NCBI GenBank assembly: GCA_933207985.1 | Contig: OW240913.1 | Span: 276,846,488-276,910,487, forward strand | Origin: Pelobates cultripes | Taxonomy: Eukaryota > Chordata > Amphibia > Anura > Pelobatidae | Length of the DNA: 64,000 nt | Reading direction: 5' to 3' | Notes under the pieces: generated by a model | The model's database searches: none | What the model saw: only the letters and a program-made list of their open reading frames with translations | What the model was told of the DNA's origin: nothing | In this document: positions 45,073 through 57,700 of the stretch, piece after piece | Layout: each line of letters starts with the position of its first letter | How positions within the stretch are numbered: the first letter of the stretch is position 1 | Position numbers and translations under genes: made by a program

Positions 45073-46279
45073 AAACCATGCAGAGACAACCAGTACAAAA
45101 ATTATAAAGTCAATATAGCTCTTCATTTTTAACCTGAGATAGTTTTTTAGTACACTAGATGTATTCTATGTTTTATGGAGAAACATTTATAATGCTAACT
45201 TTTTAGATTGGTCATACAAATGTCTAATTTGTACTAGCCACAATACAGCCACAATATTGGATCTATATGTACCTTATGCTCTGTATAAAATGCTGGAGTT
45301 GATCCATATTTAAATTACATACATCTCACAAGTCATATATAATATTCAAGATATTTGCTACTGTAGGTACAAGGTCTGTTTTTGTTTTAAATTTTATTTC
45401 AAATAGAGCATCTCTAGGTATTTTTGATTATCATGATCAGCCAAGTTACTCAATTAACAATTTTTTTATTCATTATTAAAATATCAATTTTTACTAGCAG
45501 TTTTAATGATTATCCTGCTATGTGTTGTAGTTATATCAAAGATATATAATTTCTGGTAATTAGTAATTATAGAACATTTTTAGGATTCTGTAGCATTAAA
45601 GCTGTCCTTAATGAGAACTTAATTCCCTAGGTATGTATTCAGCCTACGTATTTTTCTTATGTAGTGCTATTCAGCTACACTTAATTGCTTACAATATGTA
45701 CAGCCCACGTTTTTGTTCAATATCTGCTGTAAGAATTAAACCAGAGAGCCAAGAGTGGCCTTTTGCACCTATATGCTTCATATAGGTGAAAGGGACACAA
45801 TTCAACCTTGGAACAAATTAACACAATTGCACCTTTGGAAAACACACCCATAGGATTATTTACTAAAGTGACAATGCAAAGTGAATAAAAATTGAATTTC
45901 AAATTTAAGACCAAAATAGCTAAACTGAAAAAATTATCTTAGTCAGCTATGTTTCTAGTTTGGCTACTTTGGCCTGCAATTTGAAATTCTCTTTGAATTT
46001 AATTTGAATTCAATTCTCACTTTTAGAGAATAACACTGTATATCAAATTCATCCTAATATCCACTCCTACAACCCATTTATCTAATTTTAATTTACATAT
46101 TTAACATATCATTATTGAATATGTAAATACTGTTTTCATATAGAATAATGCAAAATGACTTCTAGATTCTATTTTGTGATTAATAAATATAAGTTAGTTA
46201 GCTTTGTCTGCTGATTAATAACTGTAGTAGGCTATAAAATCGAAATACAATTATAGTATTATGTCAAAGTCCATTTCAA
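45073..46279. other. No feature recognised
   Basis: AT-rich sequence without coding or terminal repeats. Confidence 0.5.
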
Positions 46280-46795
46280 AGGAGTCAGTGATCATCTAGA
46301 CTATAGCACCACCTATCTATCCTCCCTAATACACAAGTATGTCCCGTCTAGGCCCCTATGCTCTGCCGAAGACGTGCGTCTATCCTTTGTTTGTACTCCC
46401 ACCTCTGATCCTCGTATCCAAGACTTCTCTAGGGCTGCACTGTTCCTGTGGAACTCACTTCCCTTTTCCGTTAGTCTCCACTCCTTCAAAAAATAATTAA
46501 AAGCATATTAATTAAACTGTTATTGGCTCCAGAAAAAAGCCCACATTAAGTCTTCATTGATTACTATTCTACCAATCTACTTCCCTAATACTTCCCTTAC
46601 CTTTTGTGTCACTTTACCTCATTTCCTCTAGCATGTAAGCTCATTGAGCATGACCCTCAACCCCTCTGTTTCTGTGTGTAAAACTTCTCTGATTACAATT
46701 ACATATTTGTTAGTCCACCCATTGTAAAGCGCTACGGAATTTGTTAGCGCTACATAAATATAATAATAATAACAATAATAATAATAATAATATAG
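46280..46795 (+). mobile_element. LINE 3' end (CR1/L2 type) with (AAT)n tail
   Basis: One plus frame encodes ALFLWNSLPF preceded by charged residues and followed by HSFKK, the C-terminal signature of many CR1/L2-type LINEs. Downstream come 'gtaagctcattgagca', 'gtaaagcgctacggaat' and 'gcgctacataaat', familiar 3' UTR landmarks, and an (ATAATA)n tail at 46757-46792. It is a 5'-truncated relic. Confidence 0.6.
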
Positions 46796-47583
46796 CCTCC
46801 TCAGTTGTGTATGTGCCCCATAAGTGGAGTAGATATTGGTCCAGCAGGTTTCAAAGGGCCATAATATTTTGACTAGACAGCTGTTTATCAAGACAGCAAC
46901 CTGTTTCAGTTTATATTGCTTTACATTAATGGTCCTTCCCCAGCATTTGAACACGGTGCTAAGCAGTGCATTATTCACATGCAAAAAAACAACAATAGAT
47001 GACCACACCTAAAATGCAAAGTAGTCCATATGTAAAATAACAAATAAAACATATATATACGTACATCCAACTTATGGGATCTTTATCCATAATACAGTAT
47101 CTAGTTTCTCAGAAATAAACTAAAAAGAACAATAATAGTGCAATATGTCCTTATGAGAAAAAGAAAAGAGTGTTATAGAATTTGTAGAGCTATAAAGAGC
47201 TTTGCTGTATTGAGTGTAAAATCCCCGTCTTGGGATATATTTTCAGCAGGGATGGTAGTGGGCTTTGCCAGTTTATCAGATATGTGAAGACAAAAAAAAT
47301 CAATATTCAATAGTGCAACATGTATACTAAAGTGACTGTGCGTGTACAAAGGTAAGTGAGGCGGCAACCCTGTGGAAGGGGGGTCTTGCCGCCAAGGATG
47401 TTCTTTTCCCCTATTCAGAGTGATGCTATCATAATCCAGAGCACGATAATCCAAGAACGGTATATCAGTGTAGCTCTTACAAGATCTAGTGATTATAGCA
47501 ATCCAAAAGAACAATCCCAAGAGCAGGGATTATAGCTGCTATAGCTGGTCCCTACAAACAGACTCTATGTTGAGGGCAAGCAG
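46796..47583. other. No feature recognised
   Basis: No coding or element ends are identified. Confidence 0.45.
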
Positions 47584-47588
47584 GAACT

Positions 47589-48202
47589 TGTCACGGTAGT
47601 TTACCCCTACACGCAAGATTTAGTCCAACAATCGACAGAGCAGATACGACTTACTGGACCTTAGAATGGCCGGACTCGCCGTATAGCAGAGAATAGACAG
47701 AGTCAAGAACAAGCCAAGGTCAAGGGAACAGAGACTGTGAGAACAAAAACTAGCCAAGGTCTGGTACACAATAGTCAGTAAGCCGGCAAACAAGACAAAA
47801 CAGGAATAGAGAGATAAACGGAGTCAGATACAAAGCCAAGGTCAAGCACGAAAATCACAACTGAACACAACAAGCGCTAAAGGGAACTGAAACAGAAACC
47901 ACGATAGGGCAGGGAGTTAAGTGAAAGGTAAGTATAAATACCCTAAACTTTACTTTGATTGGCCCCTGTCATATACACACCCCCAAAATGTGAGTGTCTG
48001 GGAAATGTGGGATGACAGGGGCCAATGGGAGCACATTTCATTTTTTGGCTCCCACTGCCCCTTTAAAAGCATGCCCGAGACGCGCGGCACGCTCTTAGAG
48101 CTATCCAGGACACGTGATCGCATCTCGCCCTTCATTCGAGAGCCGCGCGCGGTGGGAAGAGAGGACCTCGGCCGGCCCCCGGGTAAGGTAAGTACCGCTA
48201 CA
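47589..48202. mobile_element. Solo LTR with perfect 5-bp target duplication
   Basis: The 614-bp LTR starts TGTCACGGTA and ends TACCGCTACA (8 of 10 complementary). The flanks GAACT at 47584-47588 and 48203-48207 are identical. The terminal sequence resembles the gypsy-type LTRs at 20598 and 37954. Repeated 'gccaaggtcaag' motifs occur inside. A TATA-like 'gtataaatac' at 47932-47941 suggests plus orientation, weakly. Confidence 0.75.
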
Positions 48203-48229
48203 GAACTGTTTTTTTGGTAGCCAAAACTG

Positions 48230-48720
48230 GCGTTATATGCAGGTCCACATCCAAGGGGTTCACTTTAACATATTCCAGGGGCATTCCTCACTGGACCTGA
48301 GAGCAGACTATGACAAAGTGCATACTGTATTTACATTGGCTCTCAGGTCAAGGATACTCCCACATAAATCAAGATAATCCCTCCTCTGCGTCCAAGAGAT
48401 AATTGAGTCAAGCACTGTACTAAACTTTATTATCTCCAGGCAGAGAAAACATAAATTTTACAATATTTAGAAAATACCCTCAAAACCATGGAAACCCCAC
48501 AAAAGTCAAATCCCCTGATAGCCCCAACCTGGGAGACCAACATATCCAAAACTCACCCAGATCTGTTCAGGGTTTGGGTTTTCCATGGAAGTCATAGTTT
48601 GACCGACCACACATGAGAGTTTGACCGACCACACATGAGGCTCCTGCCCAAAAGAGTTCCATGAAATCCGGCTGTGCAGTTGGTCTCTTTTGGTTTACCA
48701 AATAAAATAAAAAGTACCAA
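48230..48720 (-). repeat. LTR-like fragment related to the 12007-15604 solo LTR
   Basis: The reverse complement has 'ggagataataaagttta' and 'caattatctcttgg', matching 15263-15312. A 24-bp duplication ('gtttgaccgaccacacatga') occurs at about 48598-48640. Confidence 0.4.
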
Positions 48721-48721
48721 A

Positions 48722-49569
48722 TGTAACAGTTCGTGGGTAAGCTCAGTCTCTATCACTTGTTCGGGAGCTTTCTCCTACCTAACGCCATTCAATTCCCACG
48801 CGTTTTAACAAACTTTGAAGTGGAAGTTTTAGCGGTGTTCACATCGTTCAGTGTCCGATTTAAGTTCCATGCACTTGATGACCAAACACAGCTGTATGCG
48901 TTTGCGGCTAAAGATGGCCGCTACCACGTGTTCGGCCATGCGAACAGCGGCCACCCAGCTGACAGCACAGAACGTTGAGATAATTGAAGTTACTGAGGTG
49001 TGAACAAGGGTGAAAAGCGTCAATAAGCAGCACATGCCTCCCCTGAGTGGTCTGGCTGTTCGGTAGCTTGTTCGGTATATGAACTATATGGGGCTCAGGT
49101 CTTCGGTGAAGAAATTGAAAGGAATTGCAGAACTGCTTACAAAACATAACTGAAAGGAAGTCACAATCTATAACAGTTTCTATGTAACAGGATGCGCTTA
49201 GCCACAAGGTATATGTGGTATTTTGCAAGATAAGATTATTGCACGTAACAGCAGAAACTATTTCCTTTGTAGGCATTTTTTGTAACCACTGTTCGTAACA
49301 AACACTGTATAAATACAAAGCATTTGAATACATTGTCAGAAGACCTTTGGAAAGCAACCTTGTGTCTGTCTCGTTATTCTGCTTCCATAACTCTTCCTTG
49401 AATTCAGCTGACAATCAAGGGTTGGAGAATCATGGCCAAAGAGGGGCCGAGTTACCAAATTAGCAGATTTACCTTTCATTCGGTGAATCCCATATACCGT
49501 TCTACCCAGTGTGATAAGTAAGCAACAATTAACAGTATGATAATCCAGGAATAGGGGGATCTGTCACAG
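48722..49569 (+). mobile_element. Probable LTR
   Basis: It starts TGTAACAG and ends 'ggggatctgtcaca', close to the end of the 12007-15604 LTR ('ggggatccgttaca'). A TATA-like 'gtataaatac' is at 49308-49317. No matching flanks are found, so the boundaries are tentative. Confidence 0.4.
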
Positions 49570-51001
49570 TAAGTATCTTACTCACATGTACTAGAGCATG
49601 GACCTGGTCTGGTATACAAGCACTGTGGTGGTATAAACCCCACCTGGGATATATATGGATCAGGAAGCCAAAAATAAAAAAGTAAAAATCCAATATAAAT
49701 TCAAAAATAAATACAATTTAAAATTAGATTTAAAATTATTCATTTTATTGCAATACACAAGTAATAAAAAAATATATAAAACAGTTCAACTTAATGGTAA
49801 AACCATTCACATACCCCAGGTCATTAAAGAATCTCCTTACTTCATATTCTTTCTGACTACTTTTTTATGTCCTTTAAATACTGTTCCACAAATTTCTGCT
49901 AACCTAATTCTATGGCCAACAATCATAATTCTCACTACAATTTACAAAGGCATGGCAATGCTATCTTTTTCTTTTCTCTATAAAAATAAAATATAGCCAG
50001 GCTAGCATAATACATATTGTTTTGACCTAGATGTGAATTTAGGGAATTGTAAGGATAATATTCCAATCAAAATTAATTTTCAATTTAGTGCATTGCAAAA
50101 GTAATATTGCAAAAAAAAATTATTTGTGTCTCGTTTTTTCTCAAGTTGATCCCCTGTTACTAAATACTATGCTGTATTTTATGCAAAAGGTCAAAGCACA
50201 GCTAAGGAATAATTGCTTAACATGGATTTGTATAGCAGGAGTTTGCAGATATTTTACATCAAAGAACAATTTGTTCCATACAATTGTTTTAGTTGGTGTC
50301 ATTGGATTGTTAACATTTTTTTCAAGCTAATCTTTGATTCACATTTAGATTATGTTGATTTAACTAGGAAGCATTACTACAAATAGCAAATGAAAATTTA
50401 CATTTTCACAGGAATCAACCTGCATTTCTGGTCATATGATAAAATAGAAAATATCAAATGTCTTGTATGATTTGTCTTCCTCTTGTTTGCTCTATATAGT
50501 ATTTTACAGATATTTGTAAAGACATATGTCATAGTTTTAAAGGGAACATGTCATCACATAATTAACATTAAACACAAAGGTAAGGAATAAGGTAGTGCAA
50601 AATCATGAGCCCACAAACAGACGCGTATAATACTTATACAAATAAATCTTCTAAATGTTCAAAGCGGTGGACAATCACTGACAGTCAATATTTTCCAGAG
50701 CCACATAGAGCAGGCTCTGGCTTCAAAAGTATATAGTGTTGGATAATCTTTGGTAGTTTCAGCATGACCTTTTGCTTAAACAATCAGGGAAGATGCATGA
50801 ACTTCCGTACAGGATAAAGCAGGCTAACTTTAATGAATCAAAACAATAACATTAAATAAAAAAACAAAAGGATATATCTACCACACGTGACAGCACAATG
50901 CATTTCAATGTAGGAGTCTTTTTTTAAGTGCATCATAACCCAGTCCAATCTCCTTTTATTAAATGCACCATCCAGATTTTGAAAGAAAGGCACCTTTTTC
51001 T
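49570..51001. other. No gene recognised
   Basis: AT-rich sequence without assignable features; the same holds for 51035-51675. Confidence 0.5.
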
Positions 51002-51034
51002 GGCATTTCGGTGACATCCTCCATCTTCATCATG
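51002..51034 (-). ncRNA. Hammerhead-ribozyme-like motif 4 (degenerate)
   Basis: The minus strand reads 'catgatgaag', a spacer with little stem II, then 'caccgaaatgcc'. A 'ttaataaaaggagattggact' follows about 45 bases further on that strand. It shares the layout of the other copies but not a good fold. Confidence 0.2.
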
Positions 51035-51675
51035 TCCTGAACATTATATCAAGTGCGCTCTTGGATTCCAAAGCAGCCCAACAACTTTATATCTTTTAGA
51101 AGATCTTAAAACTCCATCTATACATTGTGCTAGCAAATGGATAGATTTGGAGAAAAACCTATTTACATATGGGTTTTTCTCCCATCTGTCCCTCAATTCC
51201 TATGCATTTGCTCAATGCCAAGGAACTAAGATACAAGCATAGCACAAGAGACATGGTCCCTCTGTTATGCACCCATAGCATGCACTGTGGTTGCCATGGT
51301 AACTCCTTAGCCAGTAACACTACTCCCTCTGTGTTAATGGATTCTTAGTATAAAGTGCTGGCCATAGTGTTAAAAGTAAGCATGTATTATTGTGCAATAA
51401 AATATACACTTATAAACAATAAAGATGCACTTAACCCAGATTCCAGACTTTAAAGTTGGTGTGGCATTGGTTTATTTTCACACCGAAGAACAGCCACTTA
51501 TTTCTCTCAGGAAAAAGTTAGTGGTCATGAGCAGTTGCCACTCTCACCCCTTCCACCTTGAGAAGACCTTCCAGCTTTCTGACGCATCAAGTCTGTAATA
51601 TAATTAACTATCAATCTGAGTATAAAAGACTCAACCAGACAGGGAGAATGCACTACAATGAAAGGCATTTTTTTA

Positions 51676-52042
51676 AAAAGGGGAGCAGCAGCAGGAGTAA
51701 TTTAATATTAACGCTGGGGATATTTTAAAAAATTAAAGGCAACCGTGATTGGGCATGTGTTGATTAACTTACCTATTCCACCCTTTCATATTTTAAAAAA
51801 ATCAGCATTTTTCAAATTAACATACTCCCGCTACAATGGCTCTGTTATTTATTTATTTTTGGGGGGGTTTTTTAACTGGAAGATGATCATGTACACTATG
51901 GAATGGATGTGTGGGAAAGCTAAGTTCTTCTTGGGCTGGAAGGGGCAAGTAAATCAACTGCCCATTAACTTTTTCCTTTTTTTTTTTTTTTATTCCATTG
52001 CTTGAACTTAAAAGGAATCATGCTGCTGCTCCCCCTCTTCAT
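51676..52042. mobile_element. Possible small MITE
   Basis: 'aaaaaggggagcagcagcag' near 51675 is mirrored by 'catgctgctgctccccctctt' near 52020, about 17 matching inverted bases around 330 bp of AT-rich DNA. No target duplication is clear. Confidence 0.35.
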
Positions 52043-53277
52043 TAAAAGAAGATTGCAAAAGAAAAGTTAATCATAATTATATAAAAAATCTCTACCTGAA
52101 TTTTGTTTAATACATTTATAATAATATACAATGACCTAATAAGGAAATGTTGACAACTAAGAATTTGCATTGCAAGAATTACTGATTTTTCGTAGCAATT
52201 AGCTTAGGCAATATTATACAATTTTTGCATAACAGGAGGCCCATTTTTTCCACTTTCTTTTGGCATGCCTGAATGTTTCCCATATATTTTTCTATGAACA
52301 ATGTTTGGTTGAGGTAACCCATCACATGAACAAGCATTGGATGCCCCAAACAATATCAATTACAGGAAAAATTTGGCAACAAAGCAATTGAGCCATGCAC
52401 AAGGCTAAGTTTTAATCTGGGTTATAAGAGATGACGAGCCCAATATAATGTCCTCCTTTTTGCTGCTCCCTCAGATAAACCAGATGAGATCATATGTTTA
52501 CTTCTCTTATAATCTATATCGGTTAACTGGCAACATTATTTATTGTTTTGAACCTTGTATTTAATTCACATATTCATTTTTGTTTTGAGCCTGCTAAATT
52601 ATTATTCTTAAGTTTTGTTTGCTTCCAATAATAATAGTTTTTTATTTATGTCTTTTTCACCTTGATTTGTATTATATCTTTATTACACTTCAAATAGATT
52701 ATTGGGAAGGGTTATGTTTGTAAGATTGTCTAGACCATGGTTTAACGGGTCATCATGTTAATGTTTTACCAGGCATCTCCAATTGTTTGGGCAGCCTGGC
52801 CACTGGTTTAGTAAATTTCAGATATCAGCCCTGGGTATCTATCACCATTTAAGTTTATTCTCATGATTCACTACGTCCATTTTGAGTTCATATGTCACTC
52901 ATGCATGGTATGGTAATTTATATAAAAATGCCATATATTATTTTACTTTGCTGTCTCTTAGAAATACAGATCTATTACTGTATTGGAAACATACATTCCT
53001 TTCCATTAAACCATAATAAAGTTAATTGAATATGACAAAACCATTATTATATTCTCACAAGTCTATCTAATGGTTGTTAATATCATGCAAAATATAGATT
53101 TTTCTTTCTTTATCCCAAATCAGTTTGATGTCATGCAATCCTTCATTGGTACTTCAATGAATAAATCTGTAACTGATGGTATGTTCTCAGCCATGGGTGT
53201 TTATGTCAAATACATTATCAAAATCACTTGTTTAAGCATTCTTACAAGCTAGACTCTATGTTTTAGATCTGGCACAT
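52043..53277. other. No gene recognised
   Basis: AT-rich; no coding, no terminal repeats. Confidence 0.5.
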
Positions 53278-53867
53278 TTAAAGGGACCCTATAGTCACCA
53301 GAACAACTACAGCTTACTGAATTTGTTCTGGTGAGTAGAATAATTACCTTCAGGCTTTTTGCTGTAAACACTGTCTTTTCAGAGAAAATGCAGTATTTGC
53401 ATTACAGACTAGTGATAACTTCACTGGCCACTCCTGTTAGAGACCCTTCCTGGGTCATGGCTGCCTAAAATGCATCCAAACATTCAGTGTCTCCACCCTC
53501 TGCATGCAGACACTGAACTTTCCTCATAGAGATTCAATGATTAAATTCATCTCTTTGAGGAAATGCTGATTGGCCAGGGCTGTGTTTGAATTGTGCTGGC
53601 TCTGCCCCTGATCTGCCTCTTTGTCAGTCTCAGTCAATCCCATGGGGAAGCATTGTGATAGGATCAGGCTACCACTTCTGCAGATGTCAGCAGACAGTGG
53701 GCAGGTCTAAAGGAAACAGGCATGAAGCATGCAGCTGCAGACTTTAATACAAGTAAGATTTACTATATTAAGGAGGTATGAGGGGACCAGGGTGGCTAGA
53801 TAGTGGTTTTAACCCTATAGGGTCAGGAATACATGTTTGTGTTTCTGACGCTATAGTGCTCCTTTAA
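53278..53867. mobile_element. T2/Kolobok-type MITE
   Basis: TTAAAGGGACCCTATAGTCACC at the left and 'gacgctatagtgctcctttaa' at the right, with TTAA at 53278-53281 and 53864-53867. It is longer and of a different subfamily from the 8790 copy ('agaacaactacagctt'), closer to 61578-62139. Confidence 0.75.
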
Positions 53868-54083
53868 GCTTTGGTTCTCACTGGCAGCTATATTACTAGG
53901 GAAGAAAAAGATGATCAGCATTCTAGAGTGTTCACAGATCACTATATGTTTGCACTTTAAGGAAACATATAATTTTCCCTTTGGTCAATTAATTAAAAAT
54001 TATTGGCATTATTTTAAAAACAGACACTATTATACATTCATACACAGTAGAAACTCTACTGAGACAAAATGTCACGCCATTTA
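53868..54083. other. Unassigned spacer
   Basis: Short AT-rich spacer between the MITE and the Tc1 element. Confidence 0.5.
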
Positions 54084-54085
54084 TA

Positions 54086-55693
54086 CAGTTGCAAGAAAAA
54101 GTATGTGAACCCTTTGGAATGATTTCTGCACAAATTGGTCATAAAATGTGATCTGATCATCATCTACATCACAACAATAGACAATCACAGTCTGCTTAAA
54201 CTAATAACACACAAAGAATGAAATGTTGCCATGTTTTTATTGAACACACCATGTAAACATTCACAGTGCAGGTGGAAAAAGTATGTGAACCCCTTGACTA
54301 ATGACATCTCAAAGAGCTAATTGGAGTGAGATGTCAGCCAACTGGAGTCCAATCAATGAGATGAGATTAGAGGTGTTGGTTACAGCTGCCCTGCCCTATA
54401 AAAAACACACACCAGTTCTGAGTTTGCTTTTCACAAGAAGCATTGCCTGATGTGAATGATGCCTCGCACAAAAGAGCTCTCAGAAGACCTACGATTAAGA
54501 ATTGTTGACTTGCATAAAGCTGGAAAGGGTTATAAAAGTATCTCCAAAAGCCTTGCTGTTCATCAGTCCACGGTAAGACAAATTGTCTATAAATGGAGAA
54601 AGTTCAGCACTGCTGCTACTCTCCCTAGAGTGGCCATCCTGTAAAGATGACTGCAAGAGCACAGCGCAGACTGCTCAATGAGGTGAAGAAGAATCCTAGA
54701 GTGTCAGCTAAAGACTTACAAAAGTCACTGGCAAATGCTAACATCCCTGTTAGCGAATCTACAATACGTAAAACACTAAACAAGAATGGATTTCATGGGA
54801 GGATATCACAGAGGAAGCCACTGCTGTCCAAACAAAACATTGCTGTACGTTTACAGTTTGCACAAGAGCACCTGGATGTTCCACAGCAGTACTGGCAAAA
54901 TATTCTGTGGACAGATGAAACCAAAGTTGAGTTGTTTGGAAGAAACACACTATGTGTGGCCAAAAAAAGGCACAGCACACCAACATTAAAACCTCATCCC
55001 AACTGTGAAGTATGGTGGTGGGGGCATCATGGTTTGGGGCTGCTTTGCTGCATCAGGGCCTGGACGGATTGCTATCATCGAAGGAAAAATGAATTGCCAA
55101 GTTTATCAAGACATTTTGCAGGAGAACTTAAGGCCATCTGTCTACCAGCTTATGGTCAACAGAATATGGGTGTTGCAACAGGACAATGGCCCAAAGCATA
55201 GAAGTAAATCAACAACAGAATGGCTTAAACAGAAGAAAATACGCCTTCTGAAGTGGCCCAGTCAGAGTCCTGACCTCAACCCGATGGAGATGCTGTGGCA
55301 TGACCTCAAGAAAGTGATTCACACCAGACATCCCAAGAATATTGCTGAACTGAAACAGTTCTGTAAAGAGGAATGGTCAAGAATTACTCCTGACCGTTGT
55401 GCACGTCTGACCTGCAACTACAGGAAACGTTTGGTTGAAGTTATTGCTGCCAAAGCAGGTTCAACCAGTTATTATTCCAAGGGTTCACATACTTTTTCCA
55501 CCTGCACTGTGAATGTTTACATGGTGTGTTCAATAAAAACATGGCAACATTTCATTCTGTGTGTGTTATTAGTTTAAGCAGACTATGATTGTCTATTGTT
55601 GTGACTTAGATGATGATCAGATCAGATTTTATGACCAATTTGTGCAGAAATCCATATCATTCCAAAGGGTTCACATACTTTTTTTTGCAACTG
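54086..55693 (+). mobile_element. Nearly intact Tc1-like transposon
   Basis: The ends are CAGTTGCAAGAAAAAGTATG and the complementary sequence ending GCAACTG, flanked by TA at 54084-54085 and 55694-55695. The terminal inverted repeats exceed 200 bp and contain a second, inner copy of 'aaaaagtatgtgaaccc' (about 54275 and, inverted, 55483), the IR/DR layout of Sleeping Beauty-like elements. The length of 1608 bp is full size. Confidence 0.95.
54456..55490 (+). pseudogene. Tc1-like transposase, DD34E complete, two frameshifts
   Basis: It starts ATG ATG CCT ([20 protein letters not shown]) at 54456. The paired-like DNA-binding domain has two helix-turn-helix units, [19 protein letters not shown] and, after the break, [18 protein letters not shown]. 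The first frameshift is near 54630 (one base short, giving a stop at 54642-54644). Translation continues in another frame from 54647 with the catalytic WTDE (Asp 54914-54916). A second shift near 55000 restores the first frame, with VLQQDNGPKH (Asp 55182-55184) and SPDLNPMEMLW (Glu 55287-55289), 34 residues apart. All three metal-binding residues are present. Family members of ~340 residues excise and insert at TA. Only small changes separate this copy from a readable gene, but as it stands it is inactive. Confidence 0.92.
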
Positions 55694-55695
55694 TA

Positions 55696-57469
55696 TATGT
55701 ACACTTCATGTAGTTTGTCAGGAGATAAACACTGCCTCTAAAAACTATTCATTTTGAATTAATCTTTTTCCATTTTCCCATTTGCCGTAGTTGTCTGGTG
55801 AAACTGAATCCCCATATTTGTTTGTTGAGATAGGTGATTTTATGTGGCCTTATAGAATTTAAAAATGTATTTTTATAAGTGCTCTGTTCCTTAATCTGTA
55901 TTATGTATAACATAACCCTAAATGACCATAAGATTCCTTTATTGAAGTATGGCAAGTGTTTTGAGTATTCTGTTACCAGGTGATCTACATATCAATGTTA
56001 TATAAAAAATGAAACACTAATGTGTGAATAAATAATAAGTGAAAAGTGGTACCCCAGATGTAACTCACAAAAAACAACAAAATATGCAAAATTAAGAAAA
56101 AGGGAAAACACAAAAACATGTATTAAAGTAAAAAAAAAATATTATCAACCTGGAAGAATTACTGTAGAGAATTCCACATAAAGTATGATGACATCTTAAA
56201 ATTATAAACAATGCATAGCGAAATACAGTAAAAATATACCCTAATGAATGTAAGGTAGAACACACACAAACACATTTGTATAGAGCAAAAAGAGAAAATG
56301 GGAAACAGTATAGAACAAAAAGAGAAAACTTGCGGGAGTACCACCATTGGTGGTGACATGCATATATTATTTCTATGCTTGCAAGTGCAATACAATAAAT
56401 TCTCATGTGTTTTGATTTTACTTCACTAGTGTGGCCATTTTCTCTTTTTGTTCTATAGTTAAGAGCCTTCCTTGCAGATCATCTTTATTCCAGTACCCTT
56501 GAGAGCGTGGTGAGCCTGAAACTCTTGTTTTTTTTGTGAGTGTTCTATCTTACATTCACTAGGGTGTGTTTTTTTACAAACACACCCTTCCAGGTTGTTA
56601 ATATTTCTTTTTATATATGTGTGTTTATGTGTTTTTCCTTTTATAAAAATATAAGAAATGCACAGATTGTTTTCATTGATTAGATTGCCAGGAGGACTTG
56701 AATAATGGATCACAATTCCAGTTACAATAATTTAAACAATATTTAGCAAATAAAAAAAAAATCAAATACAATTGCACCAAACCAGATCATAATGGTCATG
56801 TGAACAATAGGCACATTATTGGAGACACTAATAGCATTGAAAACAGAAGGCAATTTAGCCACATTCCGTCTGACCTTTTTGTAGGTCACAACATACCCAA
56901 TAGCATGTGTAAAGCCAATTGATTGGAGAATGAGAATGAAACAAGATTTGTTGGTGCCAGAAACAAATAATGTATGCCACAGAAGAGTCATTGTGGACAA
57001 AATGTGTGTACAACAAACAGAATAGTACATGGCATAGTACAGACATGATTTAAATCAAAAATAGAAAAAATAATTAATTAAGAACAGAAAATCTGAAATG
57101 TGTCATCTTCTAGAGAAGATAGAGAGCATAAAACAACTGATAAAATTAGGAAAACAGTTGAAGATAAATAACTTAATATAGTAAGAAGAAGCAATAAAAG
57201 AGCAATAAAAAGAACAAACCCATTTGGAAGAACTGGAAACAGGACGAGAGCAACAATCAATGAAATATTAGGAATCAATAAAAGATAATCATACGGAAAA
57301 TAATGTTAGGCAAAGCCCAGATTAAGTAATGAGTGAGTAGACCGATTCCATTCAGAAGGAGAATTCAGGGATATCAAAAAATATGGAAAATAATTCTGAC
57401 CCTGAAGGACCAGCACAAGCAAAGAGAAGGAAAAATACACGAGGAACTATATGAGTAAACATAGACAAG
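55696..57469. other. No gene recognised
   Basis: AT-rich; no element ends or coding are identified. 'aacaaaaagagaaaa' recurs near 56284 and 56314. Confidence 0.5.
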
Positions 57470-57700
57470 GAAACATAGAAACATAGAAACATAGAATGTG
57501 ACGGCAGATAAGAACCATTCAGCCCATCTAGTCTGCCCAATTTTCTAAATACTTTCATTAGTCCCTAGTCTTATCTGATAGTTAGGATAGCCTTATGCCT
57601 ATCCCACGCATGCTTAAACTCCTTTGCTGTGTTAACATCTACCACTTCAGCTGGAAGGCTATTCCATGCATCCACTACCCTCTCAGTAAAGGAAGACATT
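57470..57700 (-). mobile_element. CR1-group LINE 3' fragment
   Basis: The left edge is (aaacatag)n, the complement of an 8-bp repeat tail like that of CR1 elements. It is followed by 'agaaccattcagcccatct' and 'ttaacatctaccacttc', ending near 'accctctcagtaaagga'. Minus orientation; no coding remains. Confidence 0.6.
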
